Assembly: GCA_027620495.1 (NCBI GenBank)
Contig: JAQCEA010000001.1
Location: 169,441-233,440, forward strand
Source: Pseudomonadota bacterium
GTDB taxonomy: Bacteria > Pseudomonadota > Alphaproteobacteria > Puniceispirillales > Puniceispirillaceae
DNA: 64,000 nucleotides
Direction of reading: 5' to 3'
Part shown: positions 24,125-31,943 of the stretch, one piece after another
Layout: each line of letters starts with the position of its first letter
Position numbering within the stretch: position 1 is the stretch's first letter
Made by a program: the position numbers and the translations under genes
Notes under the pieces: model-generated
Databases searched by the model: none
What the model saw: only the letters and a program-made list of their open reading frames with translations
Told to the model about the DNA's origin: nothing

Positions 24125-25252
24125 ATGCGCCAACTATTGGAATCACTTGTTCTGGGGGCCGTGGCTGTCAGCGCATCAACCGCGCTTGCTGGCGGCTTGC
24201 CTGAAAGCACAAGTGGCACGAGCGGTACAAGCGCGTCTGCGTCAGCGTCAGCAACGACATCGGCAAATACTGCCAGCGCTGCCAGCACCGCCGCAAATAC
24301 ATCCACATCAACTACAGCGCAATCAACCTCATCATCACAAAATAGCGGTTCAGGTTTTATCGCGATAGAGGATGACCCACTGATTGTCGACGCATCCGCC
24401 ATCATGGATGCTGACGGCATGGGCAGTGTGCAGGTACAATGGCAGATTTCTTCCGATGGCAAAGCTTGGATGAATTTGACCGGTGCCGTCCAGCAATCTT
24501 TTACCCCGCGCGAGATAAATGTTGGCCAGCAATTGCGTGTGCAAATCTCATATGTAGACGGGCAAGGCAATCTCGAAACCTTGGTTAGCCCGGCGTCAAC
24601 GCCTGTGCAAAACGTAAATGACAAGCCAACTGGCGCACCGCGCCTGACTGGTGAAGCGCGGGAAGAAGGTGCGCTTGTTGTTGATACCAGCCTGATTGCG
24701 GATGAAGATGGTGTCGGCACCTATTCGGTAATCTGGCAACGTTCCAGCACAAAAACAGACTGGCAAGCCTATCCAAATGCGGTCGGTGAAGTTCTGCAAC
24801 TGACACAAAGTCACGTTGGTTATTCTTACCGGGCTGTTGTGTCTTATACCGACAGGCACGGCACCAAGGAAATGCTGCTGACCAGCCCGTCTGAAACCGT
24901 GTCTAACGTAGATGACCCGGTTGAAGGCGAAGTCTTGTTGGCTGGCGAGGCCGCAGAGGGCAGCACATTGATCGCCAACACTGCCCGGGTATCTGACGAA
25001 GATGGCATTGCCAGCCTGACCATTGGCTGGGAATCATCAGAAGATGGACGCAACTGGCGGGCCATCGAAACTTCTGGTGTCAGCCGTTTTGACCTGACCC
25101 AGAGCATGGTTGGCAAGCAGGTACGCGCACGGGTCAGTGTGGTAGACAGCTTTGGCGTTGAAACTATTATTTTCAGTCAGGCCACAAATACCGTGAAAAA
25201 CGTCAATAACGCGCCAGCAGGAACAATTTTTGTTCGCCGGGTTGGCAATTAG
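24125..25252 (+). CDS. Exported protein with three Ig/cadherin-like repeats
   Basis: No named function. The 375-residue protein has a Sec signal peptide (MRQLLESLVLGAVAVSASTALA, about 1-22), then a Ser/Thr/Ala-rich low-complexity linker to about residue 75. Three repeats of about 88 residues follow, each with D(A/E)DG(M/V/I)G, QW/IWQ/GWES, W..L/I..G, VG..(L/Y)R(V/A).VSY.D..G and a V.NV(N/D)D linker. This is the pattern of cadherin/Ig-like repeats in marine bacterial adhesins and RTX proteins. The start at 24125 follows a GGGGGG ribosome site; the upstream frame is unlikely. A terminator follows at 25286. It may be a surface or extracellular binding protein. Confidence 0.82.
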   Translation: MRQLLESLVLGAVAVSASTALAGGLPESTSGTSGTSASASASATTSANTASAASTAANTSTSTTAQSTSSSQNSGSGFIAIEDDPLIVDASAIMDADGMGSVQVQWQISSDGKAWMNLTGAVQQSFTPREINVGQQLRVQISYVDGQGNLETLVSPASTPVQNVNDKPTGAPRLTGEAREEGALVVDTSLIADEDGVGTYSVIWQRSSTKTDWQAYPNAVGEVLQLTQSHVGYSYRAVVSYTDRHGTKEMLLTSPSETVSNVDDPVEGEVLLAGEAAEGSTLIANTARVSDEDGIASLTIGWESSEDGRNWRAIETSGVSRFDLTQSMVGKQVRARVSVVDSFGVETIIFSQATNTVKNVNNAPAGTIFVRRVGN

Positions 25253-25285
25253 TCACGGTAACTAGCCAATTAATGTGATTTTAAA

Positions 25286-25309
25286 AGCCCCCGCTAGCGG
25301 GGCTTTTTT
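25286..25309 (+). terminator. Intrinsic terminator
   Basis: AGCCCC and GGGGCT arms (25286-25291, 25299-25304) around a 7-base loop are followed by a T-run. It ends the exported repeat-protein gene 34 bases after its stop. Confidence 0.85.
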
Positions 25310-25575
25310 ATGAGCGGCTTTTTTAATGGTGGGATTTTTTCGGGACGGCGCGTTTGGTGCGGCGTCCGAGATTCAAAAAATTTTTATCATTTTTACTTTA
25401 TTTTTGACTGTCGCAATTTTTTTCTTTCCCTGAACGCCAAATCGATACACACTATATATCGTATGGATAGGACAAGTTTACATCAACTTATTGATATCCA
25501 GCGTTGCCAAACGCCTGAACTTGATGTCGTCTCCTTCCATTTCTCTCACAATCGCTTCGTTAATGGAGTATCGCC
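25310..25575. other. AT-rich intergenic region
   Basis: Between the terminator and the small gene at 25576. It is rich in T-runs on the + strand. A 91-codon open frame starts here, but it has no ribosome site and overlaps the next gene's start, so I do not call it. The promoter of the small gene should lie here; I see no clear pair of hexamers. Confidence 0.4.
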
Positions 25576-25869
25576 ATGCGCATGACAGACCGCGATGCAG
25601 GTCAACCCTGCCGAGTCATCCCTTTTGAACGGCCTGCAAGACGAGAAGACCAATTAACAACCAGCAGTATTGCCGCGGTAATTGCGGTCACCATTTTGCA
25701 TTATGAAGGTGAGTCACCCGAAACCCGGCTTCTTGAAATTATCGAATCGTCTGGCGAGGTGGAAGTGTTGGATGTGATAGATTCGCTGGACCAGTTTGAC
25801 GAGATTGGCAACGACCCGCCAATGGCCGACCATGCGGTGAACGATAACAGCCAAATGGTGCTTGTGTAG
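25576..25869 (+). CDS. Small acidic protein of unknown function
   Basis: I do not recognise this 97-residue protein. It has a clear ribosome site (GGAG, then TATCGCC before the ATG). The sequence is unusually acidic in its second half (ESPETRLLEIIESSGEVEVL, DSLDQFDEIGNDPP) after a basic N-terminus and a short hydrophobic stretch SSIAAVIAVTILHY. It stands alone, with non-coding DNA on both sides. It is probably soluble and real, but only the start signal and composition support this. Confidence 0.55.
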   Translation: MRMTDRDAGQPCRVIPFERPARREDQLTTSSIAAVIAVTILHYEGESPETRLLEIIESSGEVEVLDVIDSLDQFDEIGNDPPMADHAVNDNSQMVLV

Positions 25870-26022
25870 ACCAAAACAGGTCGCACAAAAAAAATAGGCG
25901 TTGCGCTTTAAAACAACGCAAGCGCCCTTTATGTCAATCTGGCCGAGACATCATCTAAGGCAAAAGTGCCATGAACAATGTCGCGGCCTGATATGTTTGT
26001 TGCTGATCAGCGCGACCAGAAA

Positions 26023-26643
26023 TTATTTCACAGATGTTACCGCGCGCCATGCCAACGGCATCAATCCAGCGGCGACAACCAGCTTCAGCGCATCACCATA
26101 TAAAAACGGCAACACACCCGCCGCGATGGCTTGGCCAAACCCGATAAAGTTTGCCAACCACAAAGCGCCACACAGATAAATCACACCATTGCCAATGACC
26201 ATCGCCGCAATGGTTGAAACCGCGGTGCGGCCCATGCCGCGTTCGGCAAGATATCCCATGGCCACGCCCGCCAGCAAAAATCCAAACAGATAACCGCCAG
26301 TTGGCCCCATCAATACGGCCGCCCCAGCGCCCGCACCGGCAAATACAGGCAAGCCAAGCGCGCCCTCAAACAGATAGGCCGCCATTGTGATCCCACCAAG
26401 GCGCGGCCCGTATGTCATACCGATCAGCAAAACAACAAGTGTTTGTCCGGTGACTGGTACCGGATAAAGCGGAATTTTGAACTGTGCAGATACAGCCAGA
26501 AGCAGACTGCCAAAAACCACCAACGCAGCTTTGGTTACAGCGCTTGTCGCCGCCGATGGCGTCATCAGGCTATCTTGCATGGCTTCGGCAAGTGTCGGCA
26601 TACGCACGGCACGCGCCGCAGATAATTTTTGGTTCTTTATCAT
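26023..26643 (-). CDS. bioY: Biotin transporter BioY
   Basis: Substrate-binding membrane subunit (S component) for biotin uptake. The 206-residue protein has about six hydrophobic segments. YPVPVTGQTLVVLLIGMTYGPRLGG, GPTGGYLFGFLLAG and a terminal FLYGDALKLVVAAGL are characteristic BioY motifs. ATG 26643 follows CCGGAGTAAAATA, a good ribosome site; the open frame upstream to 26796 overlaps thiN and is not BioY-like. No bioM or bioN lies nearby, so it either works alone or uses a shared energising module elsewhere. Confidence 0.93.
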   Translation of the reverse strand: MIKNQKLSAARAVRMPTLAEAMQDSLMTPSAATSAVTKAALVVFGSLLLAVSAQFKIPLYPVPVTGQTLVVLLIGMTYGPRLGGITMAAYLFEGALGLPVFAGAGAGAAVLMGPTGGYLFGFLLAGVAMGYLAERGMGRTAVSTIAAMVIGNGVIYLCGALWLANFIGFGQAIAAGVLPFLYGDALKLVVAAGLMPLAWRAVTSVK

Positions 26644-26716
26644 TATTTTACTCCGGATGGACAACCAACGAGAGTCGAGTATACAAAAGCCCCCCGGCGA
26701 TGGCAACAAATGCTCG

Positions 26717-27409
26717 TCAGGATAAATTGGCCAAATGAAGTGCCGCCTGCAACAGGGGGTGCAGGCAATCGGCTGGCAGAATGACCATATAGCCATCGCC
26801 CGGCCCGGCCTTAATCTTTACCTTTGTCGCGGTCACCCGATTGGAAGTGCCAGCCTGTTTGCCAATTTCCATTGTGAGGCCATCAACAGGCCAAGCCAGC
26901 CCCTGTGATTGGATAAAATTTTGCCGGCCTAATGGCCATAGAGAGACCCGCGTATCAATGGGCAGATGAAACTGACAATCGCCGCGCACCCGCACCATCA
27001 CATCATCTTGCCCCACCAGAATGACTGGCCGACTGTCGGCAAGGCTGGCCAAGCTATGCAGCACCGCCAGCATATGGTCATGACGCGCCCCTAAAAATCC
27101 AAATCCAACAATTAGCGGTGCATGGATCAGATTTAGGCATTTTTCAAAATCAGTATCATCTTGCCCAGCTTGATGAATAAGCGCTATCGCTGGGTCAAGC
27201 TGATCGATCGCGCCAATTGAATCCATATCACCAATTACCGCGCGCGGATGAAGATGATTCGCCAGTGCCGTATGGACGCCGCCATCCGCCGCAAATACCG
27301 GCCACTCTGGCGCGCAAAGCTCAATACCAGCCAAATCTGTTGGTGCCGCGCCAATTAAAATAGCTGGTGTCGATAAAACAAAGGGCGGAGGCGCGGCAGA
27401 TGGCATCAA
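26717..27409 (-). CDS. thiN: Thiamine pyrophosphokinase
   Basis: Transfers pyrophosphate from ATP to thiamine, making the cofactor directly. In 230 residues it has FAADGGVHTAL, VIGDMDSIG, the substrate motif QDDTDFEKCL, GFLGARHDHMLA (usually GGRxDH in the family) and a C-terminal SNRVTATKV beta segment. It is followed by bioY 73 bp downstream on the same strand, giving a small vitamin-uptake/salvage unit. Two ATGs in tandem (27409, 27406) are possible starts. Confidence 0.93.
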   Translation of the reverse strand: MMPSAAPPPFVLSTPAILIGAAPTDLAGIELCAPEWPVFAADGGVHTALANHLHPRAVIGDMDSIGAIDQLDPAIALIHQAGQDDTDFEKCLNLIHAPLIVGFGFLGARHDHMLAVLHSLASLADSRPVILVGQDDVMVRVRGDCQFHLPIDTRVSLWPLGRQNFIQSQGLAWPVDGLTMEIGKQAGTSNRVTATKVKIKAGPGDGYMVILPADCLHPLLQAALHLANLS

Positions 27410-27556
27410 ACTCTATCCAATTCTATCAAGACAGCAAACAGCTAGGTAAGCCCCTATGATGACACCAACCAGAAACCACTGACAAGGCCTCTTGAACTTG
27501 CCAAGCGGCACGCTATATAGAGCTTCATCAGCTTGTGTTTATTAGGGCTTGTGACT

Positions 27557-27578
27557 AAAGTTAGCCAGTGCTAAATTT
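27557..27578. promoter_or_regulatory. Near-perfect palindrome before the metal-exporter gene
   Basis: Arms AAAGTTAGC (27557-27565) and GCTAAATTT (27570-27578) around CAGT match at eight of nine positions. It ends five bases before the ATG at 27584, so a bound repressor would block initiation or elongation. The spacing and symmetry suggest a dimeric regulator, and the target suggests a metal sensor; its identity is not known. Confidence 0.55.
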
Positions 27579-27583
27579 GTAAT

Positions 27584-28768
27584 ATGAAACACCAAAGCGC
27601 AACAACATTGGGCCGCCCCCCATTGCCGGAAAAATCCAGACATGCCTTGCATGGGCTTGCGCTTTTATTGCCAGCTTTGATTGCTGGGCTGGCGATGGCG
27701 ACGACAAATTCTGAACTTGGCGATATCATTTTTGCTTCGGTTGCTGATGCGTATATTCAGGTCAGCACCTTTGTGGCTGGCACATTTCTGATTTTCTATG
27801 GCATTGAAAAATTTTTGAAAATTGATGCCACCGCGGCGCTTCGGCGCGATACCATTTGGCAAGTGCCGGTTGCGGCGGCACTTGGGGCGTTGCCGGGATG
27901 TGGCGGAGCGATCATTGTGGTGACCCAATATGTGACTGGGCGGCTGAGTTTTGGCAGCGTTGTCGCGGTGTTAACGGCAACGATGGGTGATGCCGCCTTT
28001 TTGCTGATTGCACAAGAACCGCTGACCGGCCTTGCAATCATTGTTATGGGATTTGTCGTTGGCACGCTCACCGGCTGGATCATCAACGCCATACATGGGG
28101 GCGATTTTCTGCGCGGGGCGGTAAAGACGGGCGATGCCCCAACTGATCGCAATGAAGATGCCAGCACGCCATGGATTGATCGGTTATGGATGATGATCAT
28201 GATGCCGGGGATTGTGCTGGCGGTTTTGGTGGCGTTTCAAGTCGATGTGGATGCGCTGTTCGCCAGCCCGCTTTTTGACCGGCCTGCCACCTTTATTGGT
28301 GTGGTTGGCGGGGTGCTGGCGCTGACCATGCGGCTGGCACCAAAATTTGGCGTCACCGGCGACAAAGCTTTTTCAGATAGCGGTACGATCATCCGCCGGA
28401 CCATTGCCGATACCAATTTTGTCACCACCTGGGTGATTGGCGCCTATCTTGTGTTTGAATTATCCGTCTATATTTTTGGACTGGATCTAAAACATCTGTT
28501 TACTGGTGTCGCGCTGTACACGCCGCTTATCGCTATTTTGATAGGATTTCTGCCCGGATGCGGCCCACAGGTTTTGGTGACCACAATGTATTTGTCAGGG
28601 ATCATCCCCCTATCAGCGCAAATCGGCAACGCGATTAGCAATGACGGGGACGCGTTGTTCCCGGCCATTGCCATTGCCCCGCGTGTTGCCATTGTGGCGA
28701 CACTCTATTCAGCGGTGCCAGCCGTGTTGATTTCATATGGCTGGTTATTTCTGGTTGAATGGCCGTAA
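27584..28768 (+). CDS. Putative 10-TM heavy-metal (manganese) exporter, ArsP_2-like
   Basis: A 394-residue membrane protein with about ten hydrophobic segments in two similar halves. Each half holds the signature: LGALPGCGGAIIVVTQYVTG (about residue 100) and IGFLPGCGPQVLVTTMYLSG (about 320), each with a Pro-Gly-Cys-Gly core. This doubled PGCG pattern is that of the family annotated as putative manganese transporter or 10TM heavy-metal exporter (ArsP_2). The central loop (about 180-205) is hydrophilic. No ribosome site separates the ATG from a palindrome at 27557-27578. Divergent from thiN. The ion is inference. Confidence 0.82.
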   Translation: MKHQSATTLGRPPLPEKSRHALHGLALLLPALIAGLAMATTNSELGDIIFASVADAYIQVSTFVAGTFLIFYGIEKFLKIDATAALRRDTIWQVPVAAALGALPGCGGAIIVVTQYVTGRLSFGSVVAVLTATMGDAAFLLIAQEPLTGLAIIVMGFVVGTLTGWIINAIHGGDFLRGAVKTGDAPTDRNEDASTPWIDRLWMMIMMPGIVLAVLVAFQVDVDALFASPLFDRPATFIGVVGGVLALTMRLAPKFGVTGDKAFSDSGTIIRRTIADTNFVTTWVIGAYLVFELSVYIFGLDLKHLFTGVALYTPLIAILIGFLPGCGPQVLVTTMYLSGIIPLSAQIGNAISNDGDALFPAIAIAPRVAIVATLYSAVPAVLISYGWLFLVEWP

Positions 28769-28775
28769 GCCAGAT

Positions 28776-29879
28776 TTACTGTTCGCGAAACGCTGATTTC
28801 CATGATTTTTCAATAGGCGTGATGATGTAATTCATCACCGTTCGCTTATCGCCCAGAATATCGACAGTCAACGGCATGCCGGGGGTAATCTCTGGTTGGA
28901 TACCAGATTTTGTCAGCCGCACTTCAGGAATTTCAATGATGGTTTCGTAATAGGGCATTTGGTTTTCCGGCTGGGTGGTGTTGGTGGCAACACGCTGGAC
29001 AATCCCCATCAATACCCCATCGCGTTCGGCTGGTTCAAGAAACTTCAGCGGTTCTGGCCGGTGCTGCATATAGACCGCAAATATATGCGCCGCATCATCG
29101 GCGCCAAGGTCGTAATCCAGCTTGATTTGTTCCACCAGCTGGTCGCGATTTGCGCGGGTGCGGTTGATGTCTATATCGGCGTCAAGCACCAGCAATTTGG
29201 CCTCGCGCAATTCGGCAAGCCGCCCCGCCCCGGCGCGCACCCGTGCCTCAATTGACGCGGTTTCACGCACGATCAGATCAGCGGCCTTTTGTTGTTCGGC
29301 CAGCATTTGATCGGTACGGGCAAGCCGCATCGCCAGCCGCAAAAGCTGAAAACTGCGTTCGGCAAGCGTTGTTTGTGCCTCTATCTGTGCCACCTGATAG
29401 AGCAGATTCTGGGTCTCTATCGCGGCGCTATTCTGCCCCCAATCAACCAGCCGATAGCGCACCGACAGCGTGCCATCATAAATATTATCACGCGAGCGAT
29501 GCGCGTAATCGCGCTTATGCGCCCCCGATACCTGATCATCAGAAAGCGCCCCAGTTGGGTTTAAAAAATCTTCTTCTTCTGGGTCACGCCCACTTTCTGA
29601 GGGCCTACGATTATCGGGGCGGCCGCCTTCGCCTTTGACCCGTTCGACAATCTGTCGGCCGCCGCTGATTTCAAGACCAAGCTGTGGCCGGGATTCGGCC
29701 TTGCTCAGGCCAAGCCGGTGGACCGACTGACAGACCCGGGCATTGGCCTCGGCCACTTCTGGATGCTGCAGCAATGCCCGGGTGACCTCTGGGGCCAACG
29801 CCAATAAACCGGTATCGGCACCAGCTGGCCCATGCGGGGCCACGCCAGATACCAGACAGATCGCGGCCAAACCCAACAT
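28776..29879 (-). CDS. Chimeric ORF: TolC-type N-terminal part fused to HlyD-type C-terminal tail
   Basis: An intact 367-residue frame joining pieces of two type I secretion proteins. Residues about 25-287 resemble one repeat of a TolC/outer-membrane efflux protein: HPEVAEANARVCQS, SVRYRLVDWGQNSAAIE, a long coiled-coil stretch and GADDAAHIFAVYMQHRPEP. Residues about 291-367 are the C-terminus of an HlyD/PrtE membrane-fusion protein: TTQPENQMPYYETIIEIPEV, ITPGMPLTVDILGDKRTVMNYI and ITPIEKSWKSAFREQ. The junction lies near nucleotide 29010. Only one of two OEP repeats is present, so neither a full TolC nor a full HlyD can form. The signal-like N-terminus lacks basic residues and no ribosome site is seen. 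Most likely a deletion remnant. Confidence 0.75.
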   Translation of the reverse strand: MLGLAAICLVSGVAPHGPAGADTGLLALAPEVTRALLQHPEVAEANARVCQSVHRLGLSKAESRPQLGLEISGGRQIVERVKGEGGRPDNRRPSESGRDPEEEDFLNPTGALSDDQVSGAHKRDYAHRSRDNIYDGTLSVRYRLVDWGQNSAAIETQNLLYQVAQIEAQTTLAERSFQLLRLAMRLARTDQMLAEQQKAADLIVRETASIEARVRAGAGRLAELREAKLLVLDADIDINRTRANRDQLVEQIKLDYDLGADDAAHIFAVYMQHRPEPLKFLEPAERDGVLMGIVQRVATNTTQPENQMPYYETIIEIPEVRLTKSGIQPEITPGMPLTVDILGDKRTVMNYIITPIEKSWKSAFREQ

Positions 29880-30360
29880 TGGTTTGCCAGTCAGATAGGA
29901 TCAAAAATAACAAGGTAGAGGGGAATTTTCTGTCCGCGCAACTGGGCGGAACGCCGGTAATAAAACACACATATTTTTTCCTTACTTCAACGCTGTTTAC
30001 GGCTGAGAACTGAGGCAAGGATAGGCAGGCGATTCCTAATTTTTCGTAAATGTTTTCGGCTTAAATTCGATTTTTACGGTTTTTTAGGGCAGTTTTTTCT
30101 TCGATTAATTAATAATTTACTAATTTCTAATTAAATTAAGACAAAAGTAATAAAGACAGCGGCCGGGCGCATATTTTTGGCTGGTCCAGATCTATACTGT
30201 ATCACCCCATTTGGACAAGGTGAGAGGTACAAACTGGCCAATTTGCGTCCATTTGCCGATTCGCCATGGCGGGTATAACAGGCGGCGAAAGGCTTGCCGA
30301 AACCACCGACACTGCGTAGGCTGGCGGGTCTTCATTTTCATCATGCAGCTTGGGTGGCTG
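29880..30360. other. Non-coding, AT-rich stretch between the chimeric ORF and trmL
   Basis: About 480 bp without a convincing gene. 30060-30160 is strongly AT-rich (TTAATTAATAATTTACTAATTTC), and 30200-30340 resembles coding-type composition but has no supported frame. It must hold the promoter of the trmL run. It may be the scar of a lost type I secretion locus. Confidence 0.5.
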
Positions 30361-30822
30361 ATGTTTCATATCATTCTGTTCGCACCGCAAATCCCGCCAA
30401 ATACCGGTAACATTATCAGGCTGTCGGCAAATACCGGAGCCCAGCTTCATCTGATCGAACCGCTTGGCTTTCGCCTTGATGAAAAATCATGCCGCCGTGC
30501 TGGGCTGGATTATCATGCGTTGGCCGATCTGCATCTGCATAAAAATCTCGATGATTGTGTCAAAATTCTCGGTTCGGCGCGGCTCTTTGCCATCACCAGC
30601 CATGGCACAACGTCATTATTTGACCAGAAATTTACCGCCGGTGATGCGTTTTTGTTTGGATCGGAAACAGCCGGATTGCCCGAAACCATTCATGCCCGTT
30701 TTACCGCCGAACAGAAATTGCGCCTGCCGATGATTGCTGGCAACCGGTCGCTGAATCTAGCAAATGCGGCATCTATTGTTGTATATGAAGCGTGGCGGCA
30801 GACCGGATTTGCCACAGCCTGA
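30361..30822 (+). CDS. trmL: tRNA (cytidine/uridine-34-2'-O)-methyltransferase
   Basis: SPOUT-class methyltransferase that modifies the wobble base of tRNA-Leu isoacceptors, including the CAA species encoded at 13291. The 153-residue protein starts FHIILFAPQIPPNTGNIIRL. The knotted SAM site appears as FLFGSETAGLP and LRLPMIAGNRSLNLANAASIVVYEA (seen in segments), typical of TrmL. An ATG at 30343 is possible but adds six residues outside the family pattern. It begins a + strand run to 36433. Confidence 0.94.
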   Translation: MFHIILFAPQIPPNTGNIIRLSANTGAQLHLIEPLGFRLDEKSCRRAGLDYHALADLHLHKNLDDCVKILGSARLFAITSHGTTSLFDQKFTAGDAFLFGSETAGLPETIHARFTAEQKLRLPMIAGNRSLNLANAASIVVYEAWRQTGFATA

Positions 30823-30835
30823 AAGGACATAAATT

Positions 30836-31867
30836 TTGCTTGATAATGACAAGATGACAGCATTGGCACTGGCCCCGCCAGCCGCTGGTGCCATGCAAAA
30901 GCTGGCAGATGACCTTTATTGGATTCGCTTTACCCTGCCATTTCGACTGAACCATATTAACCTCTTTGCCTTTGATACCGACGATGGCTGGCTATTGCTG
31001 GATTGCGGCATTAACGCCGCGGCAACCGCCGACCAATGGCAAGCATTGCTGGATGGGCCGTTGGCTGGCCGCCCTATATGCGGGATTATCGTGTCGCATT
31101 ATCATGCCGATCATGTTGGCTATGCTGGGGCGCTTGCCGCCCGCACCGGCGCACCTGTCTATATGGGGGCGGTGGAACATAAACAGGCACAATGGGGTTT
31201 GGGGCAAACCGATGGCGAATATGCGGCCATGATGGGGGCGGCTTATCAGCGGTTTGGTCTTGCCGACACCCATATCGCCGCCGCCCAAAACGCTGGCAAT
31301 TATTACCGGTTTCTTGTCGGCGATTTGCCCAATGTCACAATTGTTACCGAAAAAGATCAATTTATCACCAAAGCAGGGTGCTGGCAGATCAGGTTTGATG
31401 CTGGCCATTCGCCCGGTCATATGAGCCTGACCGACAGCGCCCGCAAACTGCATATTTGTGTTGATTTTCTATTGCCGCGAATCTCGCCGAATATTTCGGC
31501 CAGATTGCGCGATTTGGATGATGATATGCTGGCAGATTATCTTCACTATCTTGACAGCATGATGGATTGCCCGGCGGATTGGCTGATCATTCCCGGGCAT
31601 GACTGGCCATATTTTGGTGGCGGCGTCAGGGCCGCGCAACTCGCCGCCCATCATGCCGCGCGTCTTGAACAGCTATGCACGATGATTGGCGACAAACCGG
31701 CCAGCACAAATGACGCCATGCTGGCGCTGTTCCCGTTTGAGATGACCGGGCATGAGGTGTTTTTCGCCAGTTGCGAAGCCCGGGCGCATTTAAACCATCT
31801 TGTCACAACCGGGCATCTGCAACATGCCGATAGAAAAAATGGGGTCGATCTATTTGCAAAATGCTGA
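30836..31867 (+). CDS. Metallo-beta-lactamase-fold hydrolase
   Basis: A 343-residue MBL-fold protein. The metal motif H88-Y-H90-A-D92-H93 (SHYHADHVG) is intact, with later ligands in DAGHSPGHMSL, a VD segment and IPGHDWPYFG. The C-terminal 90 residues look like the helical/winged extension of the group close to thioesterase- or glyoxalase-type hydrolases. The start is a TTG with AAGGA eight bases upstream; an ATG at 30854 is the alternative. It follows trmL after 13 bp. Given the acyl-CoA gene nearby, a thioester substrate is plausible but unproven. Confidence 0.87.
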   Translation: MLDNDKMTALALAPPAAGAMQKLADDLYWIRFTLPFRLNHINLFAFDTDDGWLLLDCGINAAATADQWQALLDGPLAGRPICGIIVSHYHADHVGYAGALAARTGAPVYMGAVEHKQAQWGLGQTDGEYAAMMGAAYQRFGLADTHIAAAQNAGNYYRFLVGDLPNVTIVTEKDQFITKAGCWQIRFDAGHSPGHMSLTDSARKLHICVDFLLPRISPNISARLRDLDDDMLADYLHYLDSMMDCPADWLIIPGHDWPYFGGGVRAAQLAAHHAARLEQLCTMIGDKPASTNDAMLALFPFEMTGHEVFFASCEARAHLNHLVTTGHLQHADRKNGVDLFAKC

Positions 31868-31943
31868 CAGCGGCGCTGATTGACTTGGCCAGCGGATCGG
31901 GGCAGAAAGACAACAGCATGACAAAAGCAAAAAGGTAGCGATC

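Noticed and set aside
25310..25585. 91-codon frame after the terminator
   Set aside because: No ribosome site, unusual Phe-rich start encoded by T-runs, and it overlaps the better-supported small gene at 25576.
27410..27556. TPP riboswitch upstream of thiN
   Set aside because: The signature segments of the TPP aptamer are not present on the - strand between thiN and the divergent gene.
31868..31943. SAM riboswitch upstream of metY
   Set aside because: The gap is only 76 bases, and I see none of the conserved SAM-II or SAM-V core segments.
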